A stretch of 64,000 nt of DNA from Azolla caroliniana (taxonomy: Eukaryota > Polypodiophyta), in NCBI GenBank assembly GCA_043228905.1, contig JBHGNT010000016.1:13392001-13456000 (forward strand), given 5' to 3'. The notes beneath the pieces are model-generated. The model saw nothing but the letters and a program-made list of their open reading frames with translations, had not been told where the DNA came from and did no database searches. Position 1 is the stretch's first letter. Each line of letters starts with the position of its first letter. Made by a program: the position numbers and the translations under genes. Positions 44,494-54,881 of the stretch are shown here, piece after piece.

Positions 44494-45076
44494 TTGAGGG
44501 GGAGAACAGGCAAAGACACTGGAACGGGCATAGGCAAAAAAAATGCCGATTGCATCGGTGAGGGAAGAACTGATAAAGGCAGAGACAAGAAGAAGAAAGG
44601 AAGTTGACACATCCGAACAAGTCGGAACAAGCAGCAGCGGCGGTAGAGTTGAGAAGGACAGAGCCGACTGGAAGAAGAAGGCCAAGACCCAAACATGGTT
44701 CGATGTGGTGAGGGGCCTGGAATCGGAAGACGAATTGCGAGCGATCGATTCGGTTCAAGAGACGGATTCGGAGGAATCGGATCAATTCAAGACCAAGAGG
44801 ACGAGAAGGGGCCGAATGTCGATGCCGACATGAAGGAATCGGCGAATCGGCAAGCGCTGAAGTCACAGCAGCGAGGGAGCTGAATTAGGCCTGTTGAGTA
44901 GACAAGCCGACCGAGGAGATCGAGGTGCGCAGAATTAGAAGGGTCGCGGCAAATAGGACTGTACTGGACGAGGAGTGCGAGCAAGGTGGAGCGACGCCAG
45001 AAGGAGCTGAGTGGAAGGACCGGCACCCATGGAGACTAACACTAAGATCCGACCTCATGTTGAGCTTGAGGGGGAG
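44494..45076 (+). other. CopC 3' spacer between two polypurine tracts
   Basis: Starts with TTGAGGGGGAG (44494-44504) and ends with an identical TTGAGGGGGAG (45066-45076) directly before the LTR. Between them a 96-codon frame (44543-44833) is acidic then basic (WFDVVRGLESEDELRAIDSV, KTKRTRRGR). CopI has the same layout. I do not recognise the encoded sequence; it may be a decayed additional 3' ORF. Confidence 0.65.
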
Positions 45077-45501
45077 TGTTGAGCGGCAAGCTCAACCGGA
45101 TCCGGATCGGCTGAATAAACCTGAGCCGGATCGGTGAGCCAATGAGCAAGTGAGCCAGTAAGTTGGGGAGCCGGTTAGTCGGATCCAATAGTAACCAGAA
45201 GCCTAGTAGCAACTTAGACTACTAGGTAGTTAATGTCTCGTAGTTAGTGTCAGACGCTTGTGTGAGCATTGAAGTACACCGTACTTCTGTCAGTCCTCTT
45301 CGGACTTGTATAAATAGTGTTGTTGAGCACGTTGTATGTACAAAGAATTTTACAGAGTGGTTGATAATAGATTTAAGTGTTCTGCTCTTTCTCTATATCT
45401 CATGCGTACCTTCTGTGTGTTAATCTCTCTCTCCCTCTCTCTCTCTCTGTTGCTATCCGACTAAGCCGGTTGTCTAACACTTCTGCACTTTCGTTTTTAT
45501 A
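45077..45501 (+). repeat. CopC 3' LTR
   Basis: TGTTGAGCGGCAAGCTCAAC ... TTTTTATA, 425 bp, followed by CCTTT (45502-45506), matching the left flank of 33363. Confidence 0.92.
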
Positions 45502-46236
45502 CCTTTCATATTTGACCATCACCCGGCCAAATCTCAACTATTTGGTCCGTCTAATCAGTTACTTCCTCGGGATCAAAGTGATCTGCACCCCCGAAGCCAT
45601 ATTGATCAACCAACGACATTATGTGCTGAATATGGTCTTCAAACTTGGCATGGCAGATTGTAAACCTGTCTTGACTCCTCTTGACAAGAATGTGAAGCTT
45701 CATCTCAGGTTGACATGTGACGCGACACGGTTCTAGTTGATTTTCAGAAGCCTTTCATATTTGACCATCACCCGACCAAACCTCAGTTATTTGGTCCGTC
45801 TAATTAGTTAATTTATGTCGCAATCGAGGACCGATCACCTTCAGTCCGCACATCGAATCTTGCAATATGTGAGCGGCACGAAGGATAGAGGGTTGCGATA
45901 TCAAGCAGATGTAGTCAAACAACTTGTCGGCTACACGGATGCCAACTAGGTAGGAAATGCTGGTTATTGACGATTGACATCAGGTTATGCATTCTCCTTG
46001 GGGAGTGTGGCGATTGCTTGGAGTTGTAAAAAGTAGTCGATAGTGGCACTATCGAGCACTGAGGCCGAATACCGACGAGCGGTTGTCGCAACATACAAAG
46101 CCATCTGGCTGAAGTGGCTATTGAAGTATCTGTGGGTGGAGGTATGATAACCTTAGTAATATCTAGTTGGTGAAAAACCCCGACTTCCATGCTTGGATGA
46201 AGCACATCGAAGTGCATTAAGGTTTTTGCTTCCGAC
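45502..46236 (+). pseudogene. Old Copia fragment, right part (RT end, RNase H)
   Basis: CopC target resumes with SYLTITRPNLNYLVRLIS and then jumps back to YFLGIKVICTPEAILINQRH, so about 230 bp of the RT end are tandemly duplicated. After the second copy RNase H follows: YVSGTKDRGLRYQ-like near 45870, TDANW near 45940, STEAEYRRAVVATYKAIWLK near 46055, HIEVH near 46205. Stops are frequent. Ends at about 46236; 32 bp of unassigned sequence precede the GyB3 LTR. Confidence 0.85.
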
Positions 46237-46473
46237 ATGTTAAATATTTCAAAACCTTTGTTACCCGTTGTCGGGCCTTTTGCTCCGGATCGTTGCGTGA
46301 GTCAGGTGGGAACCATTGAGGTTTTGGACTAGGAGAAAGAAGAATATGAGATAAGGTTTGTTGCGATTAGATTGCAAGATGAAGTTATGGAACTCGTGAA
46401 TCCCATGAGTATAGTGTATTAATTGATACTTAGATTGTAAGAGAGAAATAGATGGCAAAATTGTGAATCCCAC

Positions 46474-47241
46474 TAGGGATCGGCAACGGCTCGGCTCAAG
46501 CCTAAACCGTTTGGCTTAGCCGGCTTGAAAACGGCTTAGCGGCTTAGCGGCTCGGCTCGGCTCGGTTTAGGCTTGAACTTGCCTTAACGGTTTGAGCTCG
46601 GCTTGGCTTGGCTTGAGCCTCGCTAAACCGGCTAAGCCGGATAAACCGTTTAAGCTGTTTATAAACTTTAGAGAGGGGGAGAGAGACAACAGACAAGGGG
46701 AAAGAGAGAGAGAGAGTAAGGGAGGGAGAACTACATAGACGAGGAGAGAGAGAGGGAGGGAGGGAGACAACATATAAGGAGAGAGAGAGACTACACAAAC
46801 GAGGAGAGAGAGAGAGAGGGAGGGAGACAACATATAAGGAGAGAGAGAGAGAGAGGAACTACATAGAGGGGAGAGACAGAGATACTACACAGAGGGGAGA
46901 GAGAGAGAGAGAGAGAGAGAGAGGAACTACATAGAGGGGAGAGAGAGAGAGACTACACAGAGGGGAGAGAGAGAGAGAGAGAGAGGAACTACATAGAGGG
47001 GAGAGAGAGAGAGACTACACAGAGGGGAGAGAGAGAGAGAGATGAACTACATAGAGGGGAGACAGAGAGAGAGGGAGGGAGAGTCGAGACCATAGACGTG
47101 AGAGAGAGAGAGAGAGAGGAACTACATAGAGGGGAGAGAGAGAGGATTTACATAGAGGGGAGAGAGAGGGAGAGGGAGAGAGAGTCGAGACCACAGACGT
47201 GAGAGAGAGTGGGAGGGATCATCTGAGAGAGAGGGGGAGGT

Positions 47242-47275
<34 letters not shown>

Positions 47276-47491
47276 GGAGGTTTCTAAACCGGTTTCCAAG
47301 CCGGTTTGGAAACCGGTTTACAAGCCGTTTACCAAGCCGGTTCACAAACCGGTTTTGCCTAAACTGGTTTGTGAACCGGCTCGGCTTGGCTCGGCTCAGG
47401 TTTGAGATCCTGTAAACGGTTTAGGCTTAGCCGGTTTGGCTTGGATCAGGCCAAACCGGCTAAGCCTAAACCAAACCGTTGCCGATCCCTA
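46474..47491. mobile_element. Non-autonomous hAT-like foldback element
   Basis: 1018 bp with perfect 16-bp terminal inverted repeats TAGGGATCGGCAACGG / CCGTTGCCGATCCCTA and a perfect 8-bp target duplication AATCCCAC (46466-46473, 47492-47499). The 8-bp duplication and TAGGGAT end fit the hAT superfamily. Subterminal parts (46490-46670 and 47278-47475) are rich in GGCTTAGCCGG/AACCGG palindromes and pair loosely with each other. The centre is a GA-rich minisatellite. No transposase frame. Confidence 0.88.
46680..47277. repeat. GA-rich minisatellite in the hAT-like element
   Basis: Irregular units of about 55-65 bp made of (GA)n runs and GGAACTACATAGAGGGGAG or GACTACACAGAGGGGAG, repeated at least six times. 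The repeat-derived Leu/Ser-rich frames on the minus strand are not genes. Confidence 0.85.
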
Positions 47492-47983
47492 AATCCCACG
47501 AATAGTTTATATTAATCAGCCTTTATAAAAAATCAACAACCATATACATCTTTTCTCTCTTCCTTATATAGCGATGGAAGAGGCTAATCATAGCATCAAG
47601 CTTTTTCCTAAAGGGTTCTTGCACACTAGATGTGCATGAGTTGCCTTCTTCAACCATGCTTTGTTATTTCCTAAATATAGTGCTCATGCACACAAGATGT
47701 GCATGAGTAATTGGCTTGCGTTTTTCTTCCAAATGAAGTTTTCGTGCACTCTAAAAGTGCATGATTTACTTTTTTGTAAAAATAGGCGTAAATATAACTC
47801 TTATACCTATTAAATCTATATTTAGATCACTTATGATAAGTTAGTACAATGGTAAGTACAGGGTTCCAATTCTGCCCTATGCATGTAACAATATTTTTAA
47901 TATTTTCTTTTATTTATTTATGTGTACTTAAATCAGATATATTTTTTACATATTTCGCGTAGTGTGCGAATTACACTACGACA

Positions 47984-49662
47984 CTCACCCCCTCCAAACC
48001 CGCACATCCTCCGGTATGTGTAGAAGTTCCCGATGCTTGTTATTCGTCTTCATCCGTAGCACACTCTGATTCTCCCCTTATGTTGATTATCAATTGTAGT
48101 CCACTTTCTTCGCTTTCTGCATCACCGCGATCTTTGTCTGATTGCTCCTCATTGTCGGTCTTGACTAAGCTTACATAAGGTTCGTTGTTAGTTCGCTTCT
48201 TGAAAATCTTCACTCGTTTCCCCGCTATAGGCACCCGTAGTACTGTTCCATCCAACTCGCATAGTCCGTAAGTTCCGTTGTTGAAAACTTTCCGAACCTC
48301 GTATGGCCCGAACCACTTTTTAGCAAACTTCCATATCGTTGTATGTTGATGATCCGAACTACTGTCATAGATAATCACCCAATCTCCTACTTCAATCTTC
48401 CGTGGTCGTAGTCGATGCTTTGTGTCGTATCAACTTTTGTTCCGGAATCGCGCTTCCTGTTGTCGGCGTGTTGCTTTTGCTATGTCTTCTGGTCTTCCCT
48501 CTAGTTGTCGTATTCGGACCGCTAGTAGTTCTTCCCGGCTCATTTCTTCCTTGCACAGTAGTACTGTCCATATTGTAATTGCGGTTTCCATCGGCATTAC
48601 CGGTGCTTGTCCGGTCATAAGTTTGGCTGGCATATAACTGGTCACGGAACTATGAGTCGTGTGATCCGCCCATAGTGCATACGGTTCACCCTTTCGTCGC
48701 ATGCTTTTGCAAGTGCTTTAACGATTGGACCATGTCCTCGCTCGATCTTTCCGTTGGCTTCCGGATTGTATGACGTGGTTAGTGTTGAGAAGCAAGCTCA
48801 ACATGGTATGCGATGCTTATTGGGAAATAAGCTATAGTAGTTATTTAGCTACTTGTGAACATAAAGGAGAAACAGCTAATTAGCTACTGACAGCTATTTA
48901 GCTACTGACAGCTATTTAGCGACTGACAGCTAATTAGCTACAGGCAGCTAATTAGCTGCATACGTAAGTAACTTATTACTTACGAAGATATACAGGAAGT
49001 AGAACTCTGAGAGAGAGAGATAGAGAGTATAGAGAGAAAGAACTCAGAGAGTGAGAGCAAGAGAGAGAAACAAACGAGAGCAAGTAGAGCTCTGCGCATA
49101 ATGAAATAGAAGAAGTTTTTGGCTGCTACAGAGGTAAGTCTCCTTCCCCCTTCCCTTCTGTGTTTGAGCACTAAACGATCTAGCACACCACGATCCGCCG
49201 CGCACATAAGAAGAGCCCGAGTGCCTTCTTCACGTTTTCTTAACAGTTAGTGTTAACCCTACTCCATGTCTGATGAATAATTCCCTAGCTTTATCTGAGT
49301 CAAGTTCTCCTCGATCCGCAATCACTTGTCCTACGCACTCGTACCTGCAGAACACTTCTTCCAAGAGAAATTGGTTGCATGCTATGGAACATGTTTTCCT
49401 CCATAGTGCCCGTCCTTCTACTTGGTTTGTTAGATCTTCCCGGGCTAACACCAAGTACTTCATTTGTCCGATCCCAGTTGGCCTGGTCACAATGTTGACC
49501 ATCCATTTGAAGTTGATTGTCGGTGAGAATATAAGATGTAATTCATCTCGGTGTCAAACTCCGGAGTAGATTTGACATTTCTCACAACTTTTGGTGAACT
49601 CCGCTACATCTTTGTACATATTTTTCCACCAATATTTTTGTTTGATCTTCGCAAATGTTGGC
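47984..49662 (-). pseudogene. GyB3 integrase (C-terminal part), split
   Basis: 48040-48378 encodes the C-terminal domain (FAKKWFGPYEVRKVFNNGTY, RVPIAGKRVKIFKKR), 48430-48702 the end of the core (YALWADHTTHSSVTSYMPAK). After the solo LTR, 49230-49650 continues with CQIYSGV, MVNIVTRPTGIGQMKYLVLA and VIADRGELDSDKARELF. A CopI LTR interrupts it at 49663, after the segment encoding FAKIKQKYWWKN. Confidence 0.85.
48783..49245 (+). repeat. Solo LTR of a third Copia family
   Basis: 463 bp, TGTTGAGAAGCAAGCTCAAC ... TTCTTAACA, with a perfect target duplication GTTAG (48778-48782, 49246-49250). It contains five near-palindromic CAGCTAATTAGCTACTG-like repeats at 48887-48960. I chose the plus orientation from the shared TGTTGAG...CTCAACA start of the Copia LTRs here. 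A solo LTR is the usual product of LTR-LTR recombination. Confidence 0.88.
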
Positions 49663-50115
49663 TGTTGAGAGACAAGCTCAACATTGGCCGGATCGGCTGA
49701 AGAAGCCGAGGACCGGATCGGTTGGGACCAATCGGTTAGGCCGAATGAGTAAACCGGTACGCAAACCGGTGCGTAGGTAGGGCCAGAACGGTGCGTAAAC
49801 TGGGAGGCCGTTAGGAAAGATATTCCGTGAGGAATATATTTGGGAGTTAGTGTAGGAGCTCTTAATGAGCATTGAAGTACTGTCAGTACTTCTGTCAGCC
49901 CTTCTAGGACTTGTATAAAAGTGTTCATTGAACACACATATGTAGAGAGTGGAAAATAGAGATTGAATATTTTTTAATATAGTTCTTGTGCTTTTTCTCT
50001 CTCACTCTCTCTGTCTCTCCCGCGTATACTGTGTAAGCTCAAGCTCTCCATTAAACCTGAGTTTTTCTTCCTTCTATTCGGTCTTAATACTTGCTTCCGC
50101 AGGCTACTTTTCACA
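49663..50115 (+). repeat. CopI 5' LTR
   Basis: TGTTGAGAGACAAGCTCAAC ... CTTTTCACA. TATAAAA at 49914-49920; inverted repeat GAAGTACTGTCAGTACTTC near 49874-49892 upstream of it. Confidence 0.93.
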
Positions 50116-51136
50116 TGGTATCAGAGCGTTCCGAACGGCTGTGTGTACCCGGGAGAATACGCCGTCCTTTTTCGACTTATAGTCAATGCTCCTGGTAGAG
50201 GAGAACCACGCGGGTGTGTCTACAAGCATGCACACCGACAGCAAAATGCTGTACACGGAGGGAGATAGGCCCTGTGGACGTGGAGGACGAAGCGAGTCGG
50301 CGCGCAATGGAGGCGGCCAACGAGATCAAGGAAGAAGGCACCGAAGTGATGTCGACAGCAACTCCGGACCCTCCGGATACAGGGGGAGTCGAAGTGATGA
50401 GAACCGGCAAGGGAAGGCCATCGCGGAGTGCTGGTACTGTGGCAAGAAAGGCCACAAGGAAAGTGAGTGCTGGAAGAAGCGCGCCGATTCGAAGAGAACC
50501 GGTTCCGGAAACGGCTCCGGACATACCGACAAGGGAAATCGGCAGCGATTGCACTACGCCGAAGACTCCGTGAGAGCCGGAGAAGGGTTTGCCTTCGTGA
50601 CGAGACACGAAGCAAACTCAATGAAACAGAGCACCCCGAGATCGGACGAGGTGTGGTACGTAGACTCCGGCGCGTCAAACCACATGACGAGCCATAAAGA
50701 GTGGTTCTCATACCTTGAAAAATTGATACAACCTGGAGTAGTCGCAACTGGAGACGACACTCCGCATCCGATCGTGAATGTCGGAGAAGTTCCCCTTAGC
50801 CATGTCGGGCAGAAAGGGAAACTCATGAACGTGCTGCACATTCCAACAATCACGAAGAACTTGGTCTCGGTCGGACAGATCGTCGACCAAGGGATGGAGG
50901 TTCGGTTTACACACCTCGGGTGCTTCATTGAGGAAGAAGGGCGCAGAGACGGGAGGATGTTCATCCTCGACTCCACTAACGGCGGCACCGCAATGTTCGT
51001 GAAGGGACAAAAATCCGAGTCGGACATCGACTTGTGGCACAAGCGGATAGGCCACATCAACTACCAGCGGCTTCAAGATCTGCAATCGAAACAGGTAGTG
51101 TTTGGATTGCCCAAATTTAGTGGCCGAAAGGCATAA
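50116..51136 (+). pseudogene. CopI truncated gag and protease
   Basis: The primer site TGGTATCAGAGCG runs directly into the gag C-terminal part (FRTAVCTRENTPSFFDL), so the N-terminal capsid is deleted. From 50186 the frame is open: Arg/Gly-rich basic region, knuckle CWYCGKKGHKESECW (near 50430), protease VWYVDSGASNHMTSHKEW (near 50655), GCFIEEEG, and GAG-pre-integrase LWHKRIGHINYQRLQDLQ, ending at TAA 51136 in FSGRKA. Confidence 0.92.
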
Positions 51137-53900
51137 ATTTGTGAAGCCTGCTAGCTCGGGAAGCAACACCGACTTCCTTTCCCCAATGAGCGAAACCGGA
51201 GCCGGAACAAGCTCGACCTTATACACTCCGATGTATGGGGACCAACACAAAATGTTAGTCTCGGCGGGAGCCGATATTTCGTCTCCTTCATCAACGACCA
51301 CACGGGGCACACGTGGATTTACATCATTGAGAGGAAGAGCGAAGTCTTCGACTGTTTTCAGGACCTCAAAGGGTTCGTGGAAATGGAAACGGGACGAAAG
51401 ATCAAGTGCCTGCGGTCGGATGGCGGGAAAGAGTACTTCTCCAGTCAATTCAACGGTTATCTACAACAAATGGGAATTCGGCGCGAATTCAGTTGTAAAT
51501 ACACGCCAGAGCAGAATGGCGTGGCCGAGAGGAAGAATCGGTCAGTTGTGGAAGCAGCACGGGTAATGCTGGAGGAGAAGAGCTTGCCCAAGTTCTACTG
51601 GGCCGAGGCGGTAAGGACCGCGGTATACATCCAGAACCAGATCGGAGACAAGGTGTCGGCGCACGAGCTATATTTCGGAACGAAGCCGAACTTGCGACAC
51701 TTGAGGGTGTTCGGTAGCATTGCATATGTGCATGTACCGAAGGAGAAAAGGAGGAAGCTGGACCCAAAGGCCGAGAAATGCATCTTGGTCGATTACTCGG
51801 ACGAGCAGAAGGGCTATAAGTGCTATAACCCTCGCACCAAACAAACGCGTGTTAGCCGTGACGTTGTGTTTGATGAGTCCGCGTCCTGGTACCAACCCCC
51901 GACTCCGCACCCCGACTCCAATCCGAGCTCTGACGATGAGGTTAGCGAGGCCGAGATGCCTCTCGATGAGCCCGAAATCGAGACCCGCGAAGAGAGTCCG
52001 ATTTCACTCCGTTTAAGTGGACCGATTGGACGACTGAGTCGGTACGACCAGTCCGATGAAGAGCCGGCGAGTAGTGGAGACTCGGTCGTGCATTCCCCAT
52101 GTAGGAAGCCGAGGAGACGGCTTACGCGCGAAGAGAAAGGGAAGAAGAAGGTCTCGGATTCCGGCACGGATAGGAAAGGGTCGGACCGACGCGAGTCCGA
52201 GTTCGAGGGAAGCGGCGACGAACCTTCAGGAACGAAGTCCACGTCGGCCGAGAAGATCTCGACATCGGAAAATGACCGATTGCGCCGATCTACCCGCCAA
52301 AAGAACCCAGTTGTGCGGTTCGGATACAATGAGTACATGGCGCATCACTATGCGTACATGACCTGTGTAGCGGAAGTGCGTGAGCTGGAGAGCTACGCAG
52401 AAGTGGCTAAAGACGCGACTTGGCGTGCCGCGATGGAGGAAGAGATGCACGCATTGGTGGAGAACGAGACCTGGGACCTGGTTGACGCACCAAAGGGTGT
52501 GAAGCTGATCGGGTGTAGGTGGGTGTACAAGGTCAAGTACAACACCGATGGCTCGGTCAACTGGTACAAGGCTCGGCTAGTGGCAAAGGGCTACGCGCAG
52601 AAACACGACATCGACTACGATGAGACATTTGCGCCGGTCGTGAAAATGACGACCGTCCGTGTTTTGCTCGCAGTAGCTACGGTGAAGGGGTGGCACTTAC
52701 ATCAGATGGATGTAAAGAATGCGTTCCTGCAAGGTGACCTTGAGGAACAGGTGTACATGGTACAACCCCCCGGATATCACTCTGGATTGAACTCCTCGGT
52801 AGTATGCCGACTGAAGAAGTCCCTTTACGGACTGAAGCAAGCCCCGCGTGCCTGGAACGCGAAGATCACGCAACAACTGCGACGGATGGGCTTCGTCACG
52901 TCAAAATTGGACTCTTCCCTGTTCATCCGGAAAGGTCGACTTGGACCGGTTAGTATTTTACTATATGTTGATGACCTGGTCATCACCGGTGCCGACCTAG
53001 GTGAAATCGACCATGTGAAGCTCCAGCTTGTGGGATCGTTCGACATGAAGGATCTGGGGGACCTTCATTACTTTCTCGGGATCGAAGTGATCCGCACCCC
53101 CGAAGGCATACTAATCAGCAAACGTCATTACGCGTTGAATATGCTCTTCAAATTCGGGATGGCCGACTGTAAGTCCGTCTTGACTCCTCTGGACAGAACC
53201 ATCAAGCTTCGTCCCGATACGGGAAAGGTATGCGACCCGACGAGGTTCCGACAAATTGTCGGAAGCCTCATATACTTGACGATCACCTGACCCGACCTCA
53301 GTTATCCGGTCGGAGTGATCAATTAGTTCATGGCGCGACCTACCAAGGAGCACCTCCAGTGTGCGCAACGCATACTTCGGTATGTCAATGGCACTAAGGA
53401 CCGGGGACTGCTATATCGGACCGGTGCAGCCGTGCAGTTAGCCGGCTACACGGATGCTGATTGGGCTGGGAATGCCGCCGATCGTCGATCCACGTCCGGA
53501 TACGCCGTGGAGCAGTAAGAAGTAGCCGACAGTTGCACTGTCGAGCACCGAAGCTGAGTACCGAAGAGCGGCTGTGGCGACATGCGAAGCCATATGGTTG
53601 AAATGGCTACTTAATGACCTGCAAGAGGAGGTGTCCGATCCAATGACGATCTACTGCGACAACCTTAGCAGCATCCAACTTGCGAAGAACCCCGTCTTCC
53701 ACGCACGAACCAAGCACATTGAGGTGCACTACCATTTCATCCGTGAGCGTGTCCTTTCCGGTGAAGTCAAACTTTAGTACATCCCGACGGATCGGCAGAC
53801 TACCGACATCTTCACAAAGCCTCTTGGTCTGGACAAGTTGCGGCAATTCTCAGGTGCGCTCGGATTGCGTCACCTCGACGTGCCAAACTTGAGGGGGAGA
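51137..53900 (+). pseudogene. CopI integrase, reverse transcriptase and RNase H
   Basis: After the stop and a frame change, 51377-53290 is open for 637 codons: integrase core (CLRSDGGKEYFSSQFNGYLQ, KYTPEQNGVAERKNR), linker (SRDVVFDESASWY), RT (RWVYKVKYNTDGSVNWYKAR, MDVKNAFLQGDLEE, LYGLKQAPRAWN, ILLYVDDLVITG near 52960, LHYFLGIEVIRTPEGI). RNase H follows in pieces: TDADWAGNAADRRSTSGYA (53450), a 27-bp deletion, STEAEYRRAAVATCEAIWLK, CDNLSSIQLAKNPVF, IEVHYHFIRERVLSGEVKL, TDIFTKPLGLDKL. Stops: TGA 53288, TAG 53323, TAA 53517, TAG 53776. Confidence 0.93.
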
Positions 53901-54428
53901 ACAGTCCCGAATGACCAAGCAAGGCAGCAGTAAAGGAACGGAGAACGCGACACCGAGTCGGTTGACTCGGTTGTCGAGTTCGACTTCGGATCGGCTGAAG
54001 AAGCCGAGGGCGGACCAGCGGAAAAGTTCGGAAGCGGACAAAAGGGGAACAACCGAAGGAGAGAGCCGAAGCCAATCACGCATGGGGAAGATGACGCTGT
54101 CGAGGGCGAGAAGACCGAAGACAAGTTCGAGACAGCCAACTCGGACGAGAGCGAAAACCGATTGGAGGTAGCCGAGTCGGTTCGGATGTTTGATTCAGAT
54201 ATGTTAAATCAACCGAGGCCCAAACGGAAGAAAAGGCAGTAGGAGAAGCGTCAACACCACAATAGCAGAAGAGCTGATAAGGGAATCATGAGCAGACAAG
54301 TCGACCGGAAGGGTCGAAGCGCGCGGAGTCGAACAGGTCGAGAAGCGCGAGCAAGGCGTGAAGCCAGGAGGAACCGGAGCTGTGAGCCCAAAGATCCCGA
54401 AGAGCCTCAAGATGAGCTTGAGGGGGAG
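53889..54428 (+). other. CopI 3' spacer between two polypurine tracts
   Basis: TTGAGGGGGAG occurs at 53889-53899, within the last RNase H codons (Leu-Arg-Gly-Arg), and again at 54418-54428 before the LTR, 529 bp apart. The middle encodes acidic then basic sequence (EDKFETANSDESENRLEVAE, PRPKRKKRQ) in one frame near 54110-54240, similar in character to CopC. No domain recognised. Confidence 0.65.
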
Positions 54429-54881
54429 TGTTGAGAGACAAACTCAACATCGGCCGGATCGTCTGAAGAAGTCGAGGACCGGATCGGTTGGGACCGATCG
54501 GTTAGGCCGAATGCGTAAACCGGTACGCAGACTGGTGCGTAGGTAGGGCCGGATCGGAGCGTAAACCGGGAGGCCGTTAGGAAAGATATTCCGTGAGGAA
54601 TATATTTGGGAGTTAGCGTAGGAGCTCTTAATGAGCATTGAAGTACTGTCAGTACTTCTGTCAGTCCTTCTAGGACTTGTATAAAAGTGTTCATTGAACA
54701 CACATATGTAGAGAGTGGAAAATAGAGATTGAATATTTTTTAATATAGTTTTTGTGCTTTCTCTCTCTCACTCTCTCTGTCTCTCCCGCGTATACTGTGT
54801 AAGCTCAAGCACTCCATTAAACCTGAGTTTCTCTTCCTTCTATTCGGTCTTAATACTTGCTTCCGCACACTACTTTTCACA
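54429..54881 (+). repeat. CopI 3' LTR
   Basis: TGTTGAGAGACAAACTCAAC ... ACTTTTCACA, same length as the 5' LTR. Confidence 0.93.

Larger units (their letters stand above)
33363..45501 (+). mobile_element. Chimeric Copia element CopC with three LTRs
   Basis: Order: LTR (33363-33795), gag 5' part, second LTR of a different subfamily (34691-35105), gag, protease, broken pol, 3' spacer, LTR (45077-45501). A perfect 5-bp target duplication CCTTT brackets the outer LTRs. The chromovirus ChrA2 interrupts it at 36454-41976. All genes are broken. Confidence 0.85.
46269..47983 (-). repeat. GyB3 3' LTR interrupted by a hAT-like element
   Basis: Plus strand starts TGTCGGGCC and ends CTACGACA; minus strand therefore begins TGTCGTAGTGTAATTCGCAC as in GyB1. 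Without the inserted 1018 bp and 8-bp duplication it is 689 bp. The tRNA-like module is shortened: A box 47842-47852, B box 47862-47872, only about 20 bp apart. Polypurine GGAGGGGGTGAG lies at 47984-47995. Confidence 0.87.
49663..54881 (+). mobile_element. Copia element CopI
   Basis: Two 453-bp LTRs (49663-50115, 54429-54881) with about 20 differences by eye, flanked by TTGGC (49658-49662) and TTGCC (54882-54886). tRNA-Met primer site at 50116-50128, polypurine tract at 54418-54428. Internal: gag lacking its first about 570 bp, protease, integrase, RT, RNase H. It is the best preserved Copia pol in the window but has stops at several points. Confidence 0.93.

Noticed and set aside
46544-46833. 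Leu/Ser-rich frames of about 85 codons
   Set aside because: Translation of GA-repeat arrays in the hAT-like element.
50220-50747. 175-codon minus-strand frame
   Set aside because: Antisense of the CopI gag basic region and protease, open because of GC-rich codons.
53911-54171. Candidate envelope-like ORF downstream of CopI RNase H
   Set aside because: No signal peptide, membrane segment or coiled coil; short and polar. Kept only as an unexplained spacer.
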